A stretch of 16,315 nt of DNA, from assembly GCA_964542055.1 (NCBI GenBank), contig CAZITB010000062.1, positions 1 through 16,315 of the forward strand, in the 5' to 3' direction. Both the position numbers and the translations under genes were made by a program. Shown here one piece after another: positions 1 through 9,511 of the stretch. This DNA is from CAZITB01 sp964542055 (GTDB lineage: Bacteria > Planctomycetota > Phycisphaerae > Sedimentisphaerales > CAMDDF01). The notes beneath the pieces were generated by a model. The model had not been told where the DNA came from, did no database searches, and saw only the letters and a program-made list of their open reading frames with translations. The number at the start of each line of letters is the position of its first letter. The first letter of the stretch is position 1.

Positions 1-16
1 AGAGAAGTCTTTTTAA

Positions 17-46
17 TTTAAAATTGGTATCAAAATTGCTTATAGA
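17..46 (+). promoter_or_regulatory. weak candidate sigma70-type promoter for groEL1
   Basis: TTTAAA (17-22) and TATAGA (41-46) are separated by 18 bp, each matching 4 of 6 consensus bases. It would start transcription near base 53, just before the stem-loop at 54-80. No better pair was found in the 138 bases before groEL1, and the true promoter may lie left of the window. Position-based inference only. Confidence 0.25.
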
Positions 47-53
47 GAATGTG

Positions 54-80
54 TGCAAATCAGGGTGGCCTGCATTTGCA
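54..80 (+). promoter_or_regulatory. stem-loop upstream of groEL1
   Basis: An 11-bp stem is formed by TGCAAAT plus CAGG (54-64) and CCTG plus ATTTGCA (69-72, 74-80), with a 4-base loop and one bulged C at 73. Five T follow directly, so it could be the terminator of a gene to the left. It could equally be a 5' UTR hairpin or operator of the chaperonin operon. It is not a CIRCE element, as the TTAGCACTC/GAGTGCTAA halves are absent. Confidence 0.5.
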
Positions 81-138
81 TTTTTGATTTATAACGTTAG
101 AAAAAATGAAATTTTAAGGTATTTTTTAGGAGAAAGTT

Positions 139-1839
<1,701 letters not shown>

Positions 1840-1891
1840 TCTGCTGCTGATTTTAAATTAAAAAATAACATAAATATAGGAGTTAAAAAAT

Positions 1892-2179
1892 ATGAAACTT
1901 AAACCTTTGAATGACAGAGTTGTAGTTGAGCCTTCTAAGGCCGAAGAAAAAACAGCAGGCGGTATTGTTCTTCCTGAAGCTGCAAAAGAAAAACCGCTGA
2001 CCGGTAAAGTAGTGGCCGTTGGTCCGGGAAAAATGAACGATGACGGTTCGAGAGTAAAACCTGACGTAAAAGTCGACGATACCGTTCTTTTCGGCAGATA
2101 CGGCGGAAGCGAAGTCGAAGTTGATGGTGTCGAATACAAGATTCTTCGTGAAAGCGAAATTCTTGGTATCGTTGAATAA
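1892..2179 (+). CDS. groES: co-chaperonin GroES
   Basis: Ten-kDa lid protein that caps GroEL rings in an ATP-dependent way. The 95 aa show the family order: LKPLNDRVVVEP at the N terminus, a mobile loop with TAGGIVLPEAA whose Ile-Val-Leu contacts the GroEL apical domain, a GKVVAVGPG turn, then VLFGRYGGSEVEVDG and a C-terminal ILRESEILGIVE. A TAGGAG ribosome site precedes the ATG. It lies between the two GroEL genes and is the only GroES in the window, so it probably serves both paralogues. Nothing in its sequence separates which ring it prefers. Confidence 0.98.
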   Translation: MKLKPLNDRVVVEPSKAEEKTAGGIVLPEAAKEKPLTGKVVAVGPGKMNDDGSRVKPDVKVDDTVLFGRYGGSEVEVDGVEYKILRESEILGIVE

Positions 2180-2218
2180 ACTGAAACCTGCAAACCAGAT
2201 GAAACTGGAGTTATAAAA

Positions 2219-3838
2219 ATGGCAAAACAATTAATGTATGAAAACACGGCAAGAGAAGAACTCGTCAAGGGTTTGGAGAAACTTGCCGCTGCAGTAAAAA
2301 TAACTATGGGCCCGACGGGCAGAAACGTGATTTTGAATAAAAGCTTCGGCTCTCCGAAGGTTACCAAAGACGGCGTTAGTGTAAGTAAGGAAATTGAACT
2401 TCCCAATCCTTTCCAGAACATGGGCGCCAAACTGGTCAACCAGGTAGCAAGCAAAACAAGCGATGTTGCAGGCGATGGTACAACCACTGCAACCGTGCTT
2501 GCAGAAGCAATTTTCAAAGAAGGCCTAAAATATGTTACATCAGGCGTAAATCCCGTTGCTATTCAGCGCGGCATTTTAAAAGCTACCGAAGAAGCGGTAA
2601 ATTTCATCGAGAGTCAGGCAAAACCGGTTAAAGGCCATGCCGACATCGCAAAAGTCGGTACCATCAGCGCCAATAACAATCCGGAAGTTGGAAAGATCAT
2701 TGCCGATGCTATGGATAAGGTCGGCAAAGAAGGTGTTATTGAAGTCGAAGAAGGCAAGAGCATGACAACCGAACTGGAGATCGTTGAAGGTATGCAGTTC
2801 GACAAAGGTTATGTGTCTCCGTACTTTATGACCAATCCTGAAAGCCTGGAAACGATTCTGGAAGATGCTTACATTCTCTTCCACGAAAAGAAAATAGCCA
2901 ATGTTCGTGATCTTGTACCGCTGCTTGAGAAAACAGCAAGAGCAGGTTCACCTCTTCTGATAATTGCAGAAGATGTAGAAGGCGAAGCACTTGCAACGCT
3001 GGTGATCAATAAGCTTCAGGGCGTTTTGAAAGTTTGCGTTGTGAAGGCTCCCGGTTTTGGCGACCGCAGAAAAGCGATGATGGAAGATATGGCCATTGTA
3101 ACAGGCGGAACAGTTATTACCGAGGATTTGGGAATTAAGCTCGAATCTGTGGAACTAACTCAGCTTGGTAAAGCCAAAAAAGTCATCATCAATAAAGAAA
3201 ACAGCACCATTATTGAAGGCGCCGGAAAGAAAAAAGATATCACCAAAAGATGTGACCAGATCCGAGCCCAGATCGAAAAGACCACCAGCAGCTATGATAA
3301 GGAAAAACTTCAGGAACGTCTTGCTAAACTTACCGGCGGTGTTGCGATCATAAAAGCCGGAGCAGCAACCGAGACTGAAATGAAAGAGCGCAAGGACTTG
3401 CTCGATGACGCTCTTCATGCGACTAAAGCAGCCACCGAAGAAGGCGTTATACCCGGCGGCGGCGTAACGTTCCTCAGGGCCATTGAACCGGTCAAAAAAG
3501 CTCGTTCAAAAGTTAAAGGCGACGAGAAGATCGGTTTCGACATCCTTATCGATGCTCTGAAAACCCCCACAAGACAGATCGTGGATAACGGCGGCAGAGA
3601 AGGTGATGTTATCGTGGCTGAGCTGCTTGAAATGGAAGGGACAATGGGTTATGATGCCCTCAACGGCGAATTCGTCGATATGTTCAAGGCAGGTATCATT
3701 GATCCCGCGAAAGTAGCAAGAACCGCCCTTCAAAATGCGGCTAGCGTATCAGCATTGATGTTGACAACCAACGTGTTGATTACGAATTTTGACGAAAAGA
3801 AAGAAGACGCTAAACCTGAAGTCGGTGCTGTAGTATAA
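2219..3838 (+). CDS. groEL: 60 kDa chaperonin GroEL, paralogue 2 (no GGM tail)
   Basis: Second complete GroEL (539 aa), 39 bases after groES with a GGAG ribosome site. VTKDGV, AGDGTTTAT and DDALHATKA (ATP and hydrolysis residues) are intact. It keeps the residues that paralogue 1 has changed: Tyr in GYVSPYF (E. coli Tyr199 and Tyr203), Arg452 and Glu461 at the ring interface, and NP after helix D. Its tail is charged, ending DAKPEVGAVV, with no Gly-Met repeat. By these marks it looks like the conventional double-ring GroEL, while paralogue 1 has the conventional tail. It ends just before an intrinsic terminator. Which paralogue is essential cannot be read from sequence. Confidence 0.98.
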   Translation: MAKQLMYENTAREELVKGLEKLAAAVKITMGPTGRNVILNKSFGSPKVTKDGVSVSKEIELPNPFQNMGAKLVNQVASKTSDVAGDGTTTATVLAEAIFKEGLKYVTSGVNPVAIQRGILKATEEAVNFIESQAKPVKGHADIAKVGTISANNNPEVGKIIADAMDKVGKEGVIEVEEGKSMTTELEIVEGMQFDKGYVSPYFMTNPESLETILEDAYILFHEKKIANVRDLVPLLEKTARAGSPLLIIAEDVEGEALATLVINKLQGVLKVCVVKAPGFGDRRKAMMEDMAIVTGGTVITEDLGIKLESVELTQLGKAKKVIINKENSTIIEGAGKKKDITKRCDQIRAQIEKTTSSYDKEKLQERLAKLTGGVAIIKAGAATETEMKERKDLLDDALHATKAATEEGVIPGGGVTFLRAIEPVKKARSKVKGDEKIGFDILIDALKTPTRQIVDNGGREGDVIVAELLEMEGTMGYDALNGEFVDMFKAGIIDPAKVARTALQNAASVSALMLTTNVLITNFDEKKEDAKPEVGAVV

Positions 3839-3849
3839 TAAAAGTTATA

Positions 3850-3877
3850 GGGGCGGGCATGAGGTCCGCCCCTTTTT
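3850..3877 (+). terminator. intrinsic terminator after groEL2
   Basis: A 9-bp GC-rich stem pairs GGGGCGGGC (3850-3858) with GTCCGCCCC (3864-3872), including one G-T wobble. The loop is 5 bases and TTTTT follows. It ends the groEL1-groES-groEL2 transcript. No promoter is evident in the 31 bases before dnaJ, so partial read-through may feed dnaJ. Confidence 0.9.
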
Positions 3878-3908
3878 ACAGACGACTTTGGTAAAGTAAG
3901 GTTTTTTT

Positions 3909-5072
3909 ATGGCAAAACGTGATTATTACGAAGTATTAGGTGTTAGCAAAAACGCAAGCGAAGAAGATATAAAACGCGCTTACAGAAGGCTTGCGATTAA
4001 ATTTCATCCTGATAAGAACCCCGGTAATAAAGAAGCCGAAGAGAAGTTCAAAGAATGTGCAGAAGCATACGAGGTTTTAAGCAACAAGGAAAAACGCGCA
4101 CGGTATGACCAGTTCGGTCATGAAGGCCTGCGAGGCGCAGGGATGCATGACTATTCACGTATGAATGTTGAAGATATCAGCTCCATGTTTGAGGATATTT
4201 TCGGCGGTTTTGGCGGTTTCGGAGATGTATTTGGTTTTGGCGGCGGAGGCGGAGGCAGACGCGGTCGCAGTGGGAAATCCGGCCCGATGCGCGGTTATGA
4301 TCTGGAGACAAGCGTACTTTTGACCCTTGAAGAAATTGACAGCGGAACCGAAAAAACAATCGAATTCACAAGACAGGATATCTGCGGTGAATGTAAAGGC
4401 AAGGGTACTGAAAAAGGGAAAGATCCAACGAGGTGCCCTGCGTGCGGCGGCACAGGACAGGTTCAAAAAAGCGGTATGGGCGGGTTTTTCCAGATGGTCT
4501 CGACCTGCCAGACTTGCAGAGGTTCCGGAAAAGTTATTACCGACCCCTGTAAAAACTGCAAGGGAACCGGAAAAATACCAAAAAAGCGAGTAGTCCAGAT
4601 TAAAATTCCGGCAGGAGTTCATGAAGGACAGGGAATCAGGGTAGCCAATGAAGGTGAACCGGGAAGTAACGGCGGGCCAAGAGGTGACCTCTATTGCTAT
4701 GTGCAGTTGAAAAAACATCCGTTCCTTGAAAGAAACGGCAATAACATAATCGCTGTGGTACCGATCAGCTTTTGCCAGGCGGCACTTGGTGCAAGCATTG
4801 AAGTTCCAAGCCTACATGGAATGAAAAGCCTAAAAATACCGGCAGGTACACAGTATGGTGACATATTCAGGATTAAATCCCAGGGACTTCCTGACCTTCG
4901 TACCGGCACCCGGGGCGACGAACTGGTTCAAGTTAATATAGAAATCCCTAAGAATCTCAGTTCTGAGCAGGAAGAAATTCTTAGAAAATATGCAGAAGTT
5001 GATGACATCGATGTGATGCCGCAACGTAAAAACTTTTTCGATAAGGTAAAAAAATATTTTTCAATGCTTTAA
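3909..5072 (+). CDS. dnaJ: chaperone protein DnaJ (Hsp40)
   Basis: Type I J-protein that delivers clients to DnaK and stimulates its ATPase in the cytoplasm. Domains in order over 387 aa: J domain at 1-70 with HPD at 33-35, a Gly/Phe-rich linker at about 97-125, a zinc domain with four CxxCxGxG repeats (cysteines 159/162, 176/179, 200/203, 214/217), then the client-binding beta domains and a short C-terminal region. All zinc ligands are present. The ribosome site is weak (TAAGG, 8 bases before ATG). It is followed after 7 to 16 bases by grpE, while dnaK is not in the window, so the Hsp70 partner must be encoded elsewhere. Confidence 0.98.
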   Translation: MAKRDYYEVLGVSKNASEEDIKRAYRRLAIKFHPDKNPGNKEAEEKFKECAEAYEVLSNKEKRARYDQFGHEGLRGAGMHDYSRMNVEDISSMFEDIFGGFGGFGDVFGFGGGGGGRRGRSGKSGPMRGYDLETSVLLTLEEIDSGTEKTIEFTRQDICGECKGKGTEKGKDPTRCPACGGTGQVQKSGMGGFFQMVSTCQTCRGSGKVITDPCKNCKGTGKIPKKRVVQIKIPAGVHEGQGIRVANEGEPGSNGGPRGDLYCYVQLKKHPFLERNGNNIIAVVPISFCQAALGASIEVPSLHGMKSLKIPAGTQYGDIFRIKSQGLPDLRTGTRGDELVQVNIEIPKNLSSEQEEILRKYAEVDDIDVMPQRKNFFDKVKKYFSML

Positions 5073-5079
5073 AGAAATT

Positions 5080-5694
5080 TTGGATATTATGAAAGATAAT
5101 TCAAAAAACCAAAAAAAAGAAATCGAATCGCTTGAGAAAAAAGTTGCAGAGCTTGAAGAACTCGTCTCCTGTTTACAAAAGGAAAAGGACGAAACATTCG
5201 AAAAGCTTCAGCGGCTAGGGGCTGATTATGCGAACTTTCAGAAGCGGGCTCCTAAACAGATCGCTGATTCAGTTGCTTATGAAAAAGAGAAATTCGTAAA
5301 AGCGTTGCTTGGTGCGATCGATAATTTTGAACATGCCCTGGCAAATAGTGATAAAGCCGAAGATTTGAAATCATTCGTCCAAGGTATTCAGATCGTACAT
5401 GATGAAATAATCAATACATTTAAAAGCCTGGGAGTCGAAAGAATCGAATCTGTCGGTCAGACTTTTAATCCATCGATGCACGAAGCCCTGATGCAGAGGT
5501 CTGAAGAAGGAAAGACCCCCGGTGAAATATTGGAAGAGTATCAGAAAGGCTATAAACTGAATGATAGAGTTATCAGGCCGGCCAAAGTTATCGTAAATAA
5601 AGTTGCACCCTTGCAGTCAGAACAGCAGCAAGTGTCCGAGGAGCAGCCAGACGAAGATCAACAGGAAAACGATTCTGAAAATGAGCAGGAGTAA
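5080..5694 (+). CDS. grpE: nucleotide exchange factor GrpE
   Basis: Releases ADP from DnaK and works with DnaJ. The 204 aa show a long charged coiled coil at about 10-50, the conserved LGADYANFQKR segment, and the beta-domain signature PGEILEEYQKGYKLNDRVIR followed by AKVIVNK. The tail is Gln/Glu-rich. The start is uncertain: TTG at 5080 has AAAGAAA upstream, and an in-frame ATG at 5089 gives a protein three residues shorter. Neither has a strong ribosome site. Translation is probably coupled to dnaJ, which ends 7 bases before the TTG. Confidence 0.96.
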   Translation: MDIMKDNSKNQKKEIESLEKKVAELEELVSCLQKEKDETFEKLQRLGADYANFQKRAPKQIADSVAYEKEKFVKALLGAIDNFEHALANSDKAEDLKSFVQGIQIVHDEIINTFKSLGVERIESVGQTFNPSMHEALMQRSEEGKTPGEILEEYQKGYKLNDRVIRPAKVIVNKVAPLQSEQQQVSEEQPDEDQQENDSENEQE

Positions 5695-5700
5695 TTAGGT

Positions 5701-6027
5701 ATGCCTACTTATGAATATAAATGTGCAAATTGCGAGCATAAGTTTGAGAAATTTCAGTCGATTTCTGCAAGCCCATCGAAGAAATGCCCTAATTGCGGTA
5801 AGATGAAGTTAAACCGTTTGATCGGAACAGGCGCGGGTATCATTTTCAAAGGTTCAGGATTTTATGAAACTGATTACCGCGACAAATCATATACCGAAGC
5901 GGCCAGCAAAGACAAAGAAACGACCAAAACTGACTCAGCTAAATCCAGCGGTGATAATTCTAAAACCGAGACAAAGTCCACCGAAAAGAAATCGAAATCT
6001 AAAGCCACTGAGAAGAAAACAGCCTAG
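5701..6027 (+). CDS. FmdB-family zinc ribbon protein
   Basis: Small protein of 108 aa that begins MPTYEYKC, the usual start of the FmdB/putative regulatory zinc-ribbon family. Two CxxC knuckles (Cys8/Cys11 and Cys29/Cys32) should bind one zinc. The segment GTGAGIIFKGSGFYETDYR is also typical. The last 45 residues are a low-complexity Lys/Ser/Thr/Glu tail without predicted fold. Members are annotated as possible regulators, but their biochemical role is not established. It begins 6 bases after grpE, with its AGGAG site inside the end of grpE, so it belongs to the dnaJ-grpE transcript. It converges on the anti-sigma gene with one base between stop codons. Confidence 0.9.
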   Translation: MPTYEYKCANCEHKFEKFQSISASPSKKCPNCGKMKLNRLIGTGAGIIFKGSGFYETDYRDKSYTEAASKDKETTKTDSAKSSGDNSKTETKSTEKKSKSKATEKKTA

Positions 6028-6028
6028 A

Positions 6029-6937
6029 TCATTTTACAATTATACGCAGCAGTAGTTTGGTTTTTGATGTTTCGCGGGGATAATCAGAGGACGTCAAACG
6101 GGGCATGACCGGATCAATATTTTTATCATCAGATTCTGCCTTGGCATATCTGACGGCCTTTTGCAATCTCAACTTATCGGTTTTGGCTGAAATCAGCGAC
6201 AGGATATTTGCTGCTTCAACATCTGAGATTTGAACCATGTTTTTCTGGTCGCCGGAGGGGGCAAACTTAAGATCAGCATTTGCTACAGAGTTCCAATTTT
6301 TATTCAGTTCAAGCATAATTCGCTCAGCCTGAATTGCCGAACACGCAATCTCATAGCTGTAGGAATTATAACCTGCCCTTTTGACAATATTGTTTTTAAG
6401 CTCCAGTTCTTCGAATGACTGGTCCAGGAAATTTGTAACGCGAACAGTATCAACAGTGTTTAAAGTTAATATGTACAGGTCGGGAGTTTTTGCTATTTCC
6501 ATGTCAGCCATCATTAAAGGCTCAAGTTCCTGTAAAGCAACAGATTGAGAGTTTGTCTTATCAAAGGAAGGCGAAACAATCTGGAAGACAATCACGCTAA
6601 GAAAGGCAAATAAAACCAAGATAGCTGCAACACCTGCCATTTTCCTGAAATAATGATCCCTTCGTCCGCTGAGTCCTTTGGCGGATTTATCGTACTCGTC
6701 AAGTATCAGCTTGCGTTCGATTCGTTCTCTTACGGCTTGTTCAATGCCTTCAGGCGCACTTGCTTGTTCAACTGACGCGATTAGATTCTTACCCTTGATC
6801 AGGCTGTTTATATATGACATGACTTTGGGATCGTGATCGATAAGTCTTTTGACTTCATTTTGTTTACGTTCCGAAAGTTCGCCATCGATATAAGAGTTCA
6901 AAAGTTCTACTATTTTTTCTTTGTCGTTACTAATCAT
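6029..6937 (-). CDS. membrane-anchored anti-sigma factor, zinc-less type
   Basis: Likely inhibitor of the ECF sigma factor encoded directly upstream. The N-terminal 55 residues (LLNSYIDGELSERKQNEVKRL and following) resemble the cytoplasmic sigma-binding helices of anti-sigma factors, but the His-x3-Cys-x2-Cys zinc motif is absent. One transmembrane helix lies at about residues 100-121, giving a cytoplasmic N terminus and an extracytoplasmic C-terminal domain of about 180 residues that I do not recognise. The start ATG overlaps the sigma gene by 8 bases (6930-6937), so translation is coupled. The role is inferred from topology and pairing. The signal sensed and the release protease are unknown. 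Confidence 0.8.
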   Translation of the reverse strand: MISNDKEKIVELLNSYIDGELSERKQNEVKRLIDHDPKVMSYINSLIKGKNLIASVEQASAPEGIEQAVRERIERKLILDEYDKSAKGLSGRRDHYFRKMAGVAAILVLFAFLSVIVFQIVSPSFDKTNSQSVALQELEPLMMADMEIAKTPDLYILTLNTVDTVRVTNFLDQSFEELELKNNIVKRAGYNSYSYEIACSAIQAERIMLELNKNWNSVANADLKFAPSGDQKNMVQISDVEAANILSLISAKTDKLRLQKAVRYAKAESDDKNIDPVMPRLTSSDYPRETSKTKLLLRIIVK

Positions 6938-7547
6938 TTAACATTGCCTTCAATATTTTTCTCAAAGCATCTCTTCCCCTGGAAATCCTGCTTTTGACAG
7001 TTCCAGGCTCAATTTCGAGAACTTCAGCAATTTCGGCATAATTCAAATTCTCCATGTCACGCAAAACAATCACCGCTCGGTGTTCTTCGCTGAGACTTTT
7101 CAAAGCCAGCAACGCGATTTGCTTGAGCTCTTTATCCTGGGCGATCTCATCGGGAGTTTTCACCGAATCATCCCAAAGGAAATTCTTCAAAGCAGCTCTG
7201 GCTCGATCATCTCCGCTCAGGTCACTGTCAAGCGAATCTGTAGGCAATTTAACGTTTCTGCTGCAATAGTTTAGCGTTAAATTAACTGCAATACGGTATA
7301 TCCATGTAAAGAGCTTACTATTTCCGCGAAACTTGCTTATGTTCTCTAATACTTTGACAAACGTATCCTGAGTAAGTTCCAATGCATCGTTGGGATTCTG
7401 GCAAATTTTTAAAATTATATTATAAACTTTATCCTGATACTTGGTGATAAGCACAGACATTGCTTCATTATCGCCGTTTGCACACTTGCGAGCGAGTAAA
7501 TGATCATCAATTACAATATTTTCACTAATATTATGGGTCTGTTCCAT
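6930..7547 (-). CDS. RNA polymerase ECF-type sigma factor (RpoE-like)
   Basis: Alternative sigma factor with only regions 2 and 4, 205 aa. Region 2 (about 25-98) carries the core-binding TQDTFVKVLENISKF and the -10 recognition segment FTWIYRIAVNLTLNYCSR. Region 4 (about 145-200) carries LSEEHRAVIVLRDMENLNYA, then the helix-turn-helix IAEVLEIEPGTVKSRISRGR. It is translationally coupled to the anti-sigma gene. It starts 25 bases after ribBA with no clear ribosome site or promoter between them, so it probably rides on the ribBA transcript. A GGAACTT-type autoregulated ECF promoter was not seen. Its regulon cannot be predicted from this window. Confidence 0.95.
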   Translation of the reverse strand: MEQTHNISENIVIDDHLLARKCANGDNEAMSVLITKYQDKVYNIILKICQNPNDALELTQDTFVKVLENISKFRGNSKLFTWIYRIAVNLTLNYCSRNVKLPTDSLDSDLSGDDRARAALKNFLWDDSVKTPDEIAQDKELKQIALLALKSLSEEHRAVIVLRDMENLNYAEIAEVLEIEPGTVKSRISRGRDALRKILKAMLND

Positions 7548-7572
7548 CAGGATTCAGAAATAATTTATAAAA

Positions 7573-8808
7573 TTACATATCTTCGTCGAGTAAGTGCCCG
7601 AAACGTATTTTCTTGGTACGTAGATAATTTTCATTGTGCTTTTTCGGTTTGATCTTAAGAGGCAGTTGTTGGTGAACTTTAATGCCGTAAACCTCCAGCC
7701 TGCTGACTTTTTTTGGATTGTTTGTTAAAATTTTAACGTCTTTAAGTCCTAAATCACGGATTATCTGTGCTCCGATGCCGTAATCGCGTTTATCAGCCAA
7801 AAATCCAAGTTTTAAGTTAGCATCAACCGTATCAAGGCCCTGCTCCTGCAGTTTATAGGCTCGCAGTTTATTTGCTAACCCGATTCCCCGGCCTTCCTGC
7901 CGCAGGTAAATAACCGCACCTTTGCCGGCTTTTTCGATCATTTTCATGGCACCAATGAGCTGATCGCCGCATTCGCAACGCTGGGAATGGAAAAGATCGC
8001 CGGTCAAGCACTCCGAATGGACTCTAACCAGAACAGAATCTTCATGCTGAATTACGTTTCCATTCTCATCCAGATCGCCAACGCTACCCTTGCAAAGTGC
8101 CAAATGAGGCTCAACCGTACCGGGAGTCTCATAGCCGATAAGTTTGAATTCTCCATAATCGGTCGGCAAAAACACTGTTTGGATGCGATGAACCTGGTTT
8201 TCACGCTGAAGCCTATATTCGATCAATTTTGCGACCGAGGTCATTTTAAGATCATGCTTTTCGCAGAATTTTTCAAGGTCAGGAACTCTGGCCATTGTCC
8301 CATCATCATTCATTATTTCGCAAATCACCCCTGCCGGTTTCAATCCAGCAAGCCTTGCCAGATCGACAGAACCTTCCGTTTGGCCTGCACGTATTAATAC
8401 GCCGCCATTTCTGGCTCGAAGCGGAAAAATATGGCCTGGGCGTGCCAAATCAGCAGCTTCGCTATCATCCTTTACCGCGATTACGATGGTATGGGCACGT
8501 TCAGCAGCACTTATTCCGGTAGTAATGCCCTCTCTGGCATCGATACTTACGGTGAAAGCTGTCCCCAATCTGGCAGTATTATCAACGGCTTGAGGATAAA
8601 GATTCAAAGAATCGCATTTTTCTTCGGTCAGAGATAAACAAATAAGCCCTCTACCGTACTTTGCCATGAAATTAATGATTTCAGGAGTTGTTTTTTCGGC
8701 GGCACATACAAGATCGCCCTCATTTTCTCGGTCTTCATCATCGACAAGAACGATCATTTTGCCTAGTCTCAAATCTTCCAGAACTTCTTCAATAGGACTC
8801 AACGACAT
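7573..8808 (-). CDS. ribBA: RibBA, DHBP synthase / GTP cyclohydrolase II
   Basis: Two-domain enzyme (411 aa) starting both branches of riboflavin synthesis: ribulose 5-phosphate to 3,4-dihydroxy-2-butanone 4-phosphate, and GTP to diaminopyrimidine. The N-terminal domain (1-205) has DEDRENEGD at 24-32, TTGISAAER, RPGHIFPLRA and CEIMNDDG. The C-terminal domain has zinc ligands Cys267, Cys278, Cys280 and YLRQEGRGIGLANKLRAY, so cyclohydrolase residues look intact. In the RibB domain the metal-binding His153 of E. coli (GGHTEA) is Gln143 (AGQTEG, codon CAA at 8382-8380). Asp113 of the SAADR motif is Glu103. This puts DHBP synthase activity in doubt. No FMN riboswitch was recognised in the 67 bases between pgsA and ribBA. 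Confidence 0.96.
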   Translation of the reverse strand: MSLSPIEEVLEDLRLGKMIVLVDDEDRENEGDLVCAAEKTTPEIINFMAKYGRGLICLSLTEEKCDSLNLYPQAVDNTARLGTAFTVSIDAREGITTGISAAERAHTIVIAVKDDSEAADLARPGHIFPLRARNGGVLIRAGQTEGSVDLARLAGLKPAGVICEIMNDDGTMARVPDLEKFCEKHDLKMTSVAKLIEYRLQRENQVHRIQTVFLPTDYGEFKLIGYETPGTVEPHLALCKGSVGDLDENGNVIQHEDSVLVRVHSECLTGDLFHSQRCECGDQLIGAMKMIEKAGKGAVIYLRQEGRGIGLANKLRAYKLQEQGLDTVDANLKLGFLADKRDYGIGAQIIRDLGLKDVKILTNNPKKVSRLEVYGIKVHQQLPLKIKPKKHNENYLRTKKIRFGHLLDEDM

Positions 8809-8875
8809 TTCTAACCTTTTTAGCCTTCCTTAGTAAATACAATCAAAACGCAAAAAATGCTTAATTTTCCACCAT

Positions 8876-9496
8876 TTATATGCTGTTTTGCTGGGCTTGT
8901 TCGTATTCCTCGATGTTTTTAAGCCCTCTGTTGATATAAATTAAGGTAGCTATGATAGCAGTTCCCGCCGCTGACCACCATAAAAATTTCAGAAAATAAA
9001 TCCACCAGTCTAAATATTGGCTAACCTCCGGAGCTATTAAAATACCCACCACCATTGATGATTGAAAAACTACCGCGTATTTACCAATTTTAGCAGGGGT
9101 TATCTTGACCTGAAATGTCACTAAATACGATATTACGAAGCCTATCAGCAGAAACAGGTCCTTACCAATGATCAAAACAACAACCCCTATCGGAAGCCTG
9201 AAACCCTCTACCCCTGCCGTTTGCGACGCCAGCAGTATAACCGCACAGGTCATCATAAGTTTATCCGCAAGCGGATCGAGAAAAGAGCCCAGTTTGGTAG
9301 CCATATTTTTTTTGCGGGCAAGATAGCCGTCAATTAAATCACTTACCGCCATGACTATGAAGATTGTAAGTGCCAGATATCGCATCATTTTGCCTTGGCC
9401 GGGGTCGTTTATCTTTAATAAAGTTATGACAAACGGAGCAATCAAAAGAATCCTTACTATAGTGATCTGGTTTGCCAGCCCAATTTTTAAAAACAT
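8876..9496 (-). CDS. pgsA: CDP-diacylglycerol--glycerol-3-phosphate 3-phosphatidyltransferase
   Basis: Integral membrane enzyme making phosphatidylglycerophosphate from CDP-diacylglycerol and glycerol 3-phosphate, the step leading to phosphatidylglycerol and cardiolipin. The complete CDP-alcohol phosphotransferase motif DG-x2-AR-x8-G-x3-D-x3-D is present (Asp56, Gly57, Ala60, Arg61, Gly70, Asp74, Asp78). About six hydrophobic segments cover most of its 206 aa. The N-terminal NQITIVRILL is typical of PgsA rather than phosphatidylserine synthases. AAGGA precedes the ATG. It starts 15 bases after the reductase gene and is followed by ribBA, so it sits in the same transcript. Substrate assignment within the family is by resemblance. 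Confidence 0.9.
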   Translation of the reverse strand: MFLKIGLANQITIVRILLIAPFVITLLKINDPGQGKMMRYLALTIFIVMAVSDLIDGYLARKKNMATKLGSFLDPLADKLMMTCAVILLASQTAGVEGFRLPIGVVVLIIGKDLFLLIGFVISYLVTFQVKITPAKIGKYAVVFQSSMVVGILIAPEVSQYLDWWIYFLKFLWWSAAGTAIIATLIYINRGLKNIEEYEQAQQNSI

Positions 9497-9511
9497 GCGA
9501 ATTCCTTAAAA

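Noticed and set aside
1..138. CIRCE (HrcA) operator upstream of groEL1
   Set aside because: The TTAGCACTC-N9-GAGTGCTAA inverted repeat was looked for and is not there. The only dyad is the unrelated stem-loop at 54-80.
1858..2517. A 219-codon open frame on the minus strand opposite groES and groEL2
   Set aside because: It lies wholly antisense to two certain genes, has no ribosome site and reads as low-complexity Ser/Thr/Phe-rich sequence. Strong codon bias of the sense genes explains it, as for the other antisense frames in this block.
4155..4718. A 187-codon minus-strand frame opposite dnaJ
   Set aside because: Antisense to the DnaJ zinc-domain coding region, with no family resemblance and no ribosome site.
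7987..8397. A 136-codon plus-strand frame inside ribBA
   Set aside because: Antisense to the conserved RibBA domains. Its product has no recognisable pattern.
8809..8875. FMN riboswitch before ribBA
   Set aside because: The gap to pgsA is only 67 bases, too short for the RFN aptamer, and its conserved blocks are absent.
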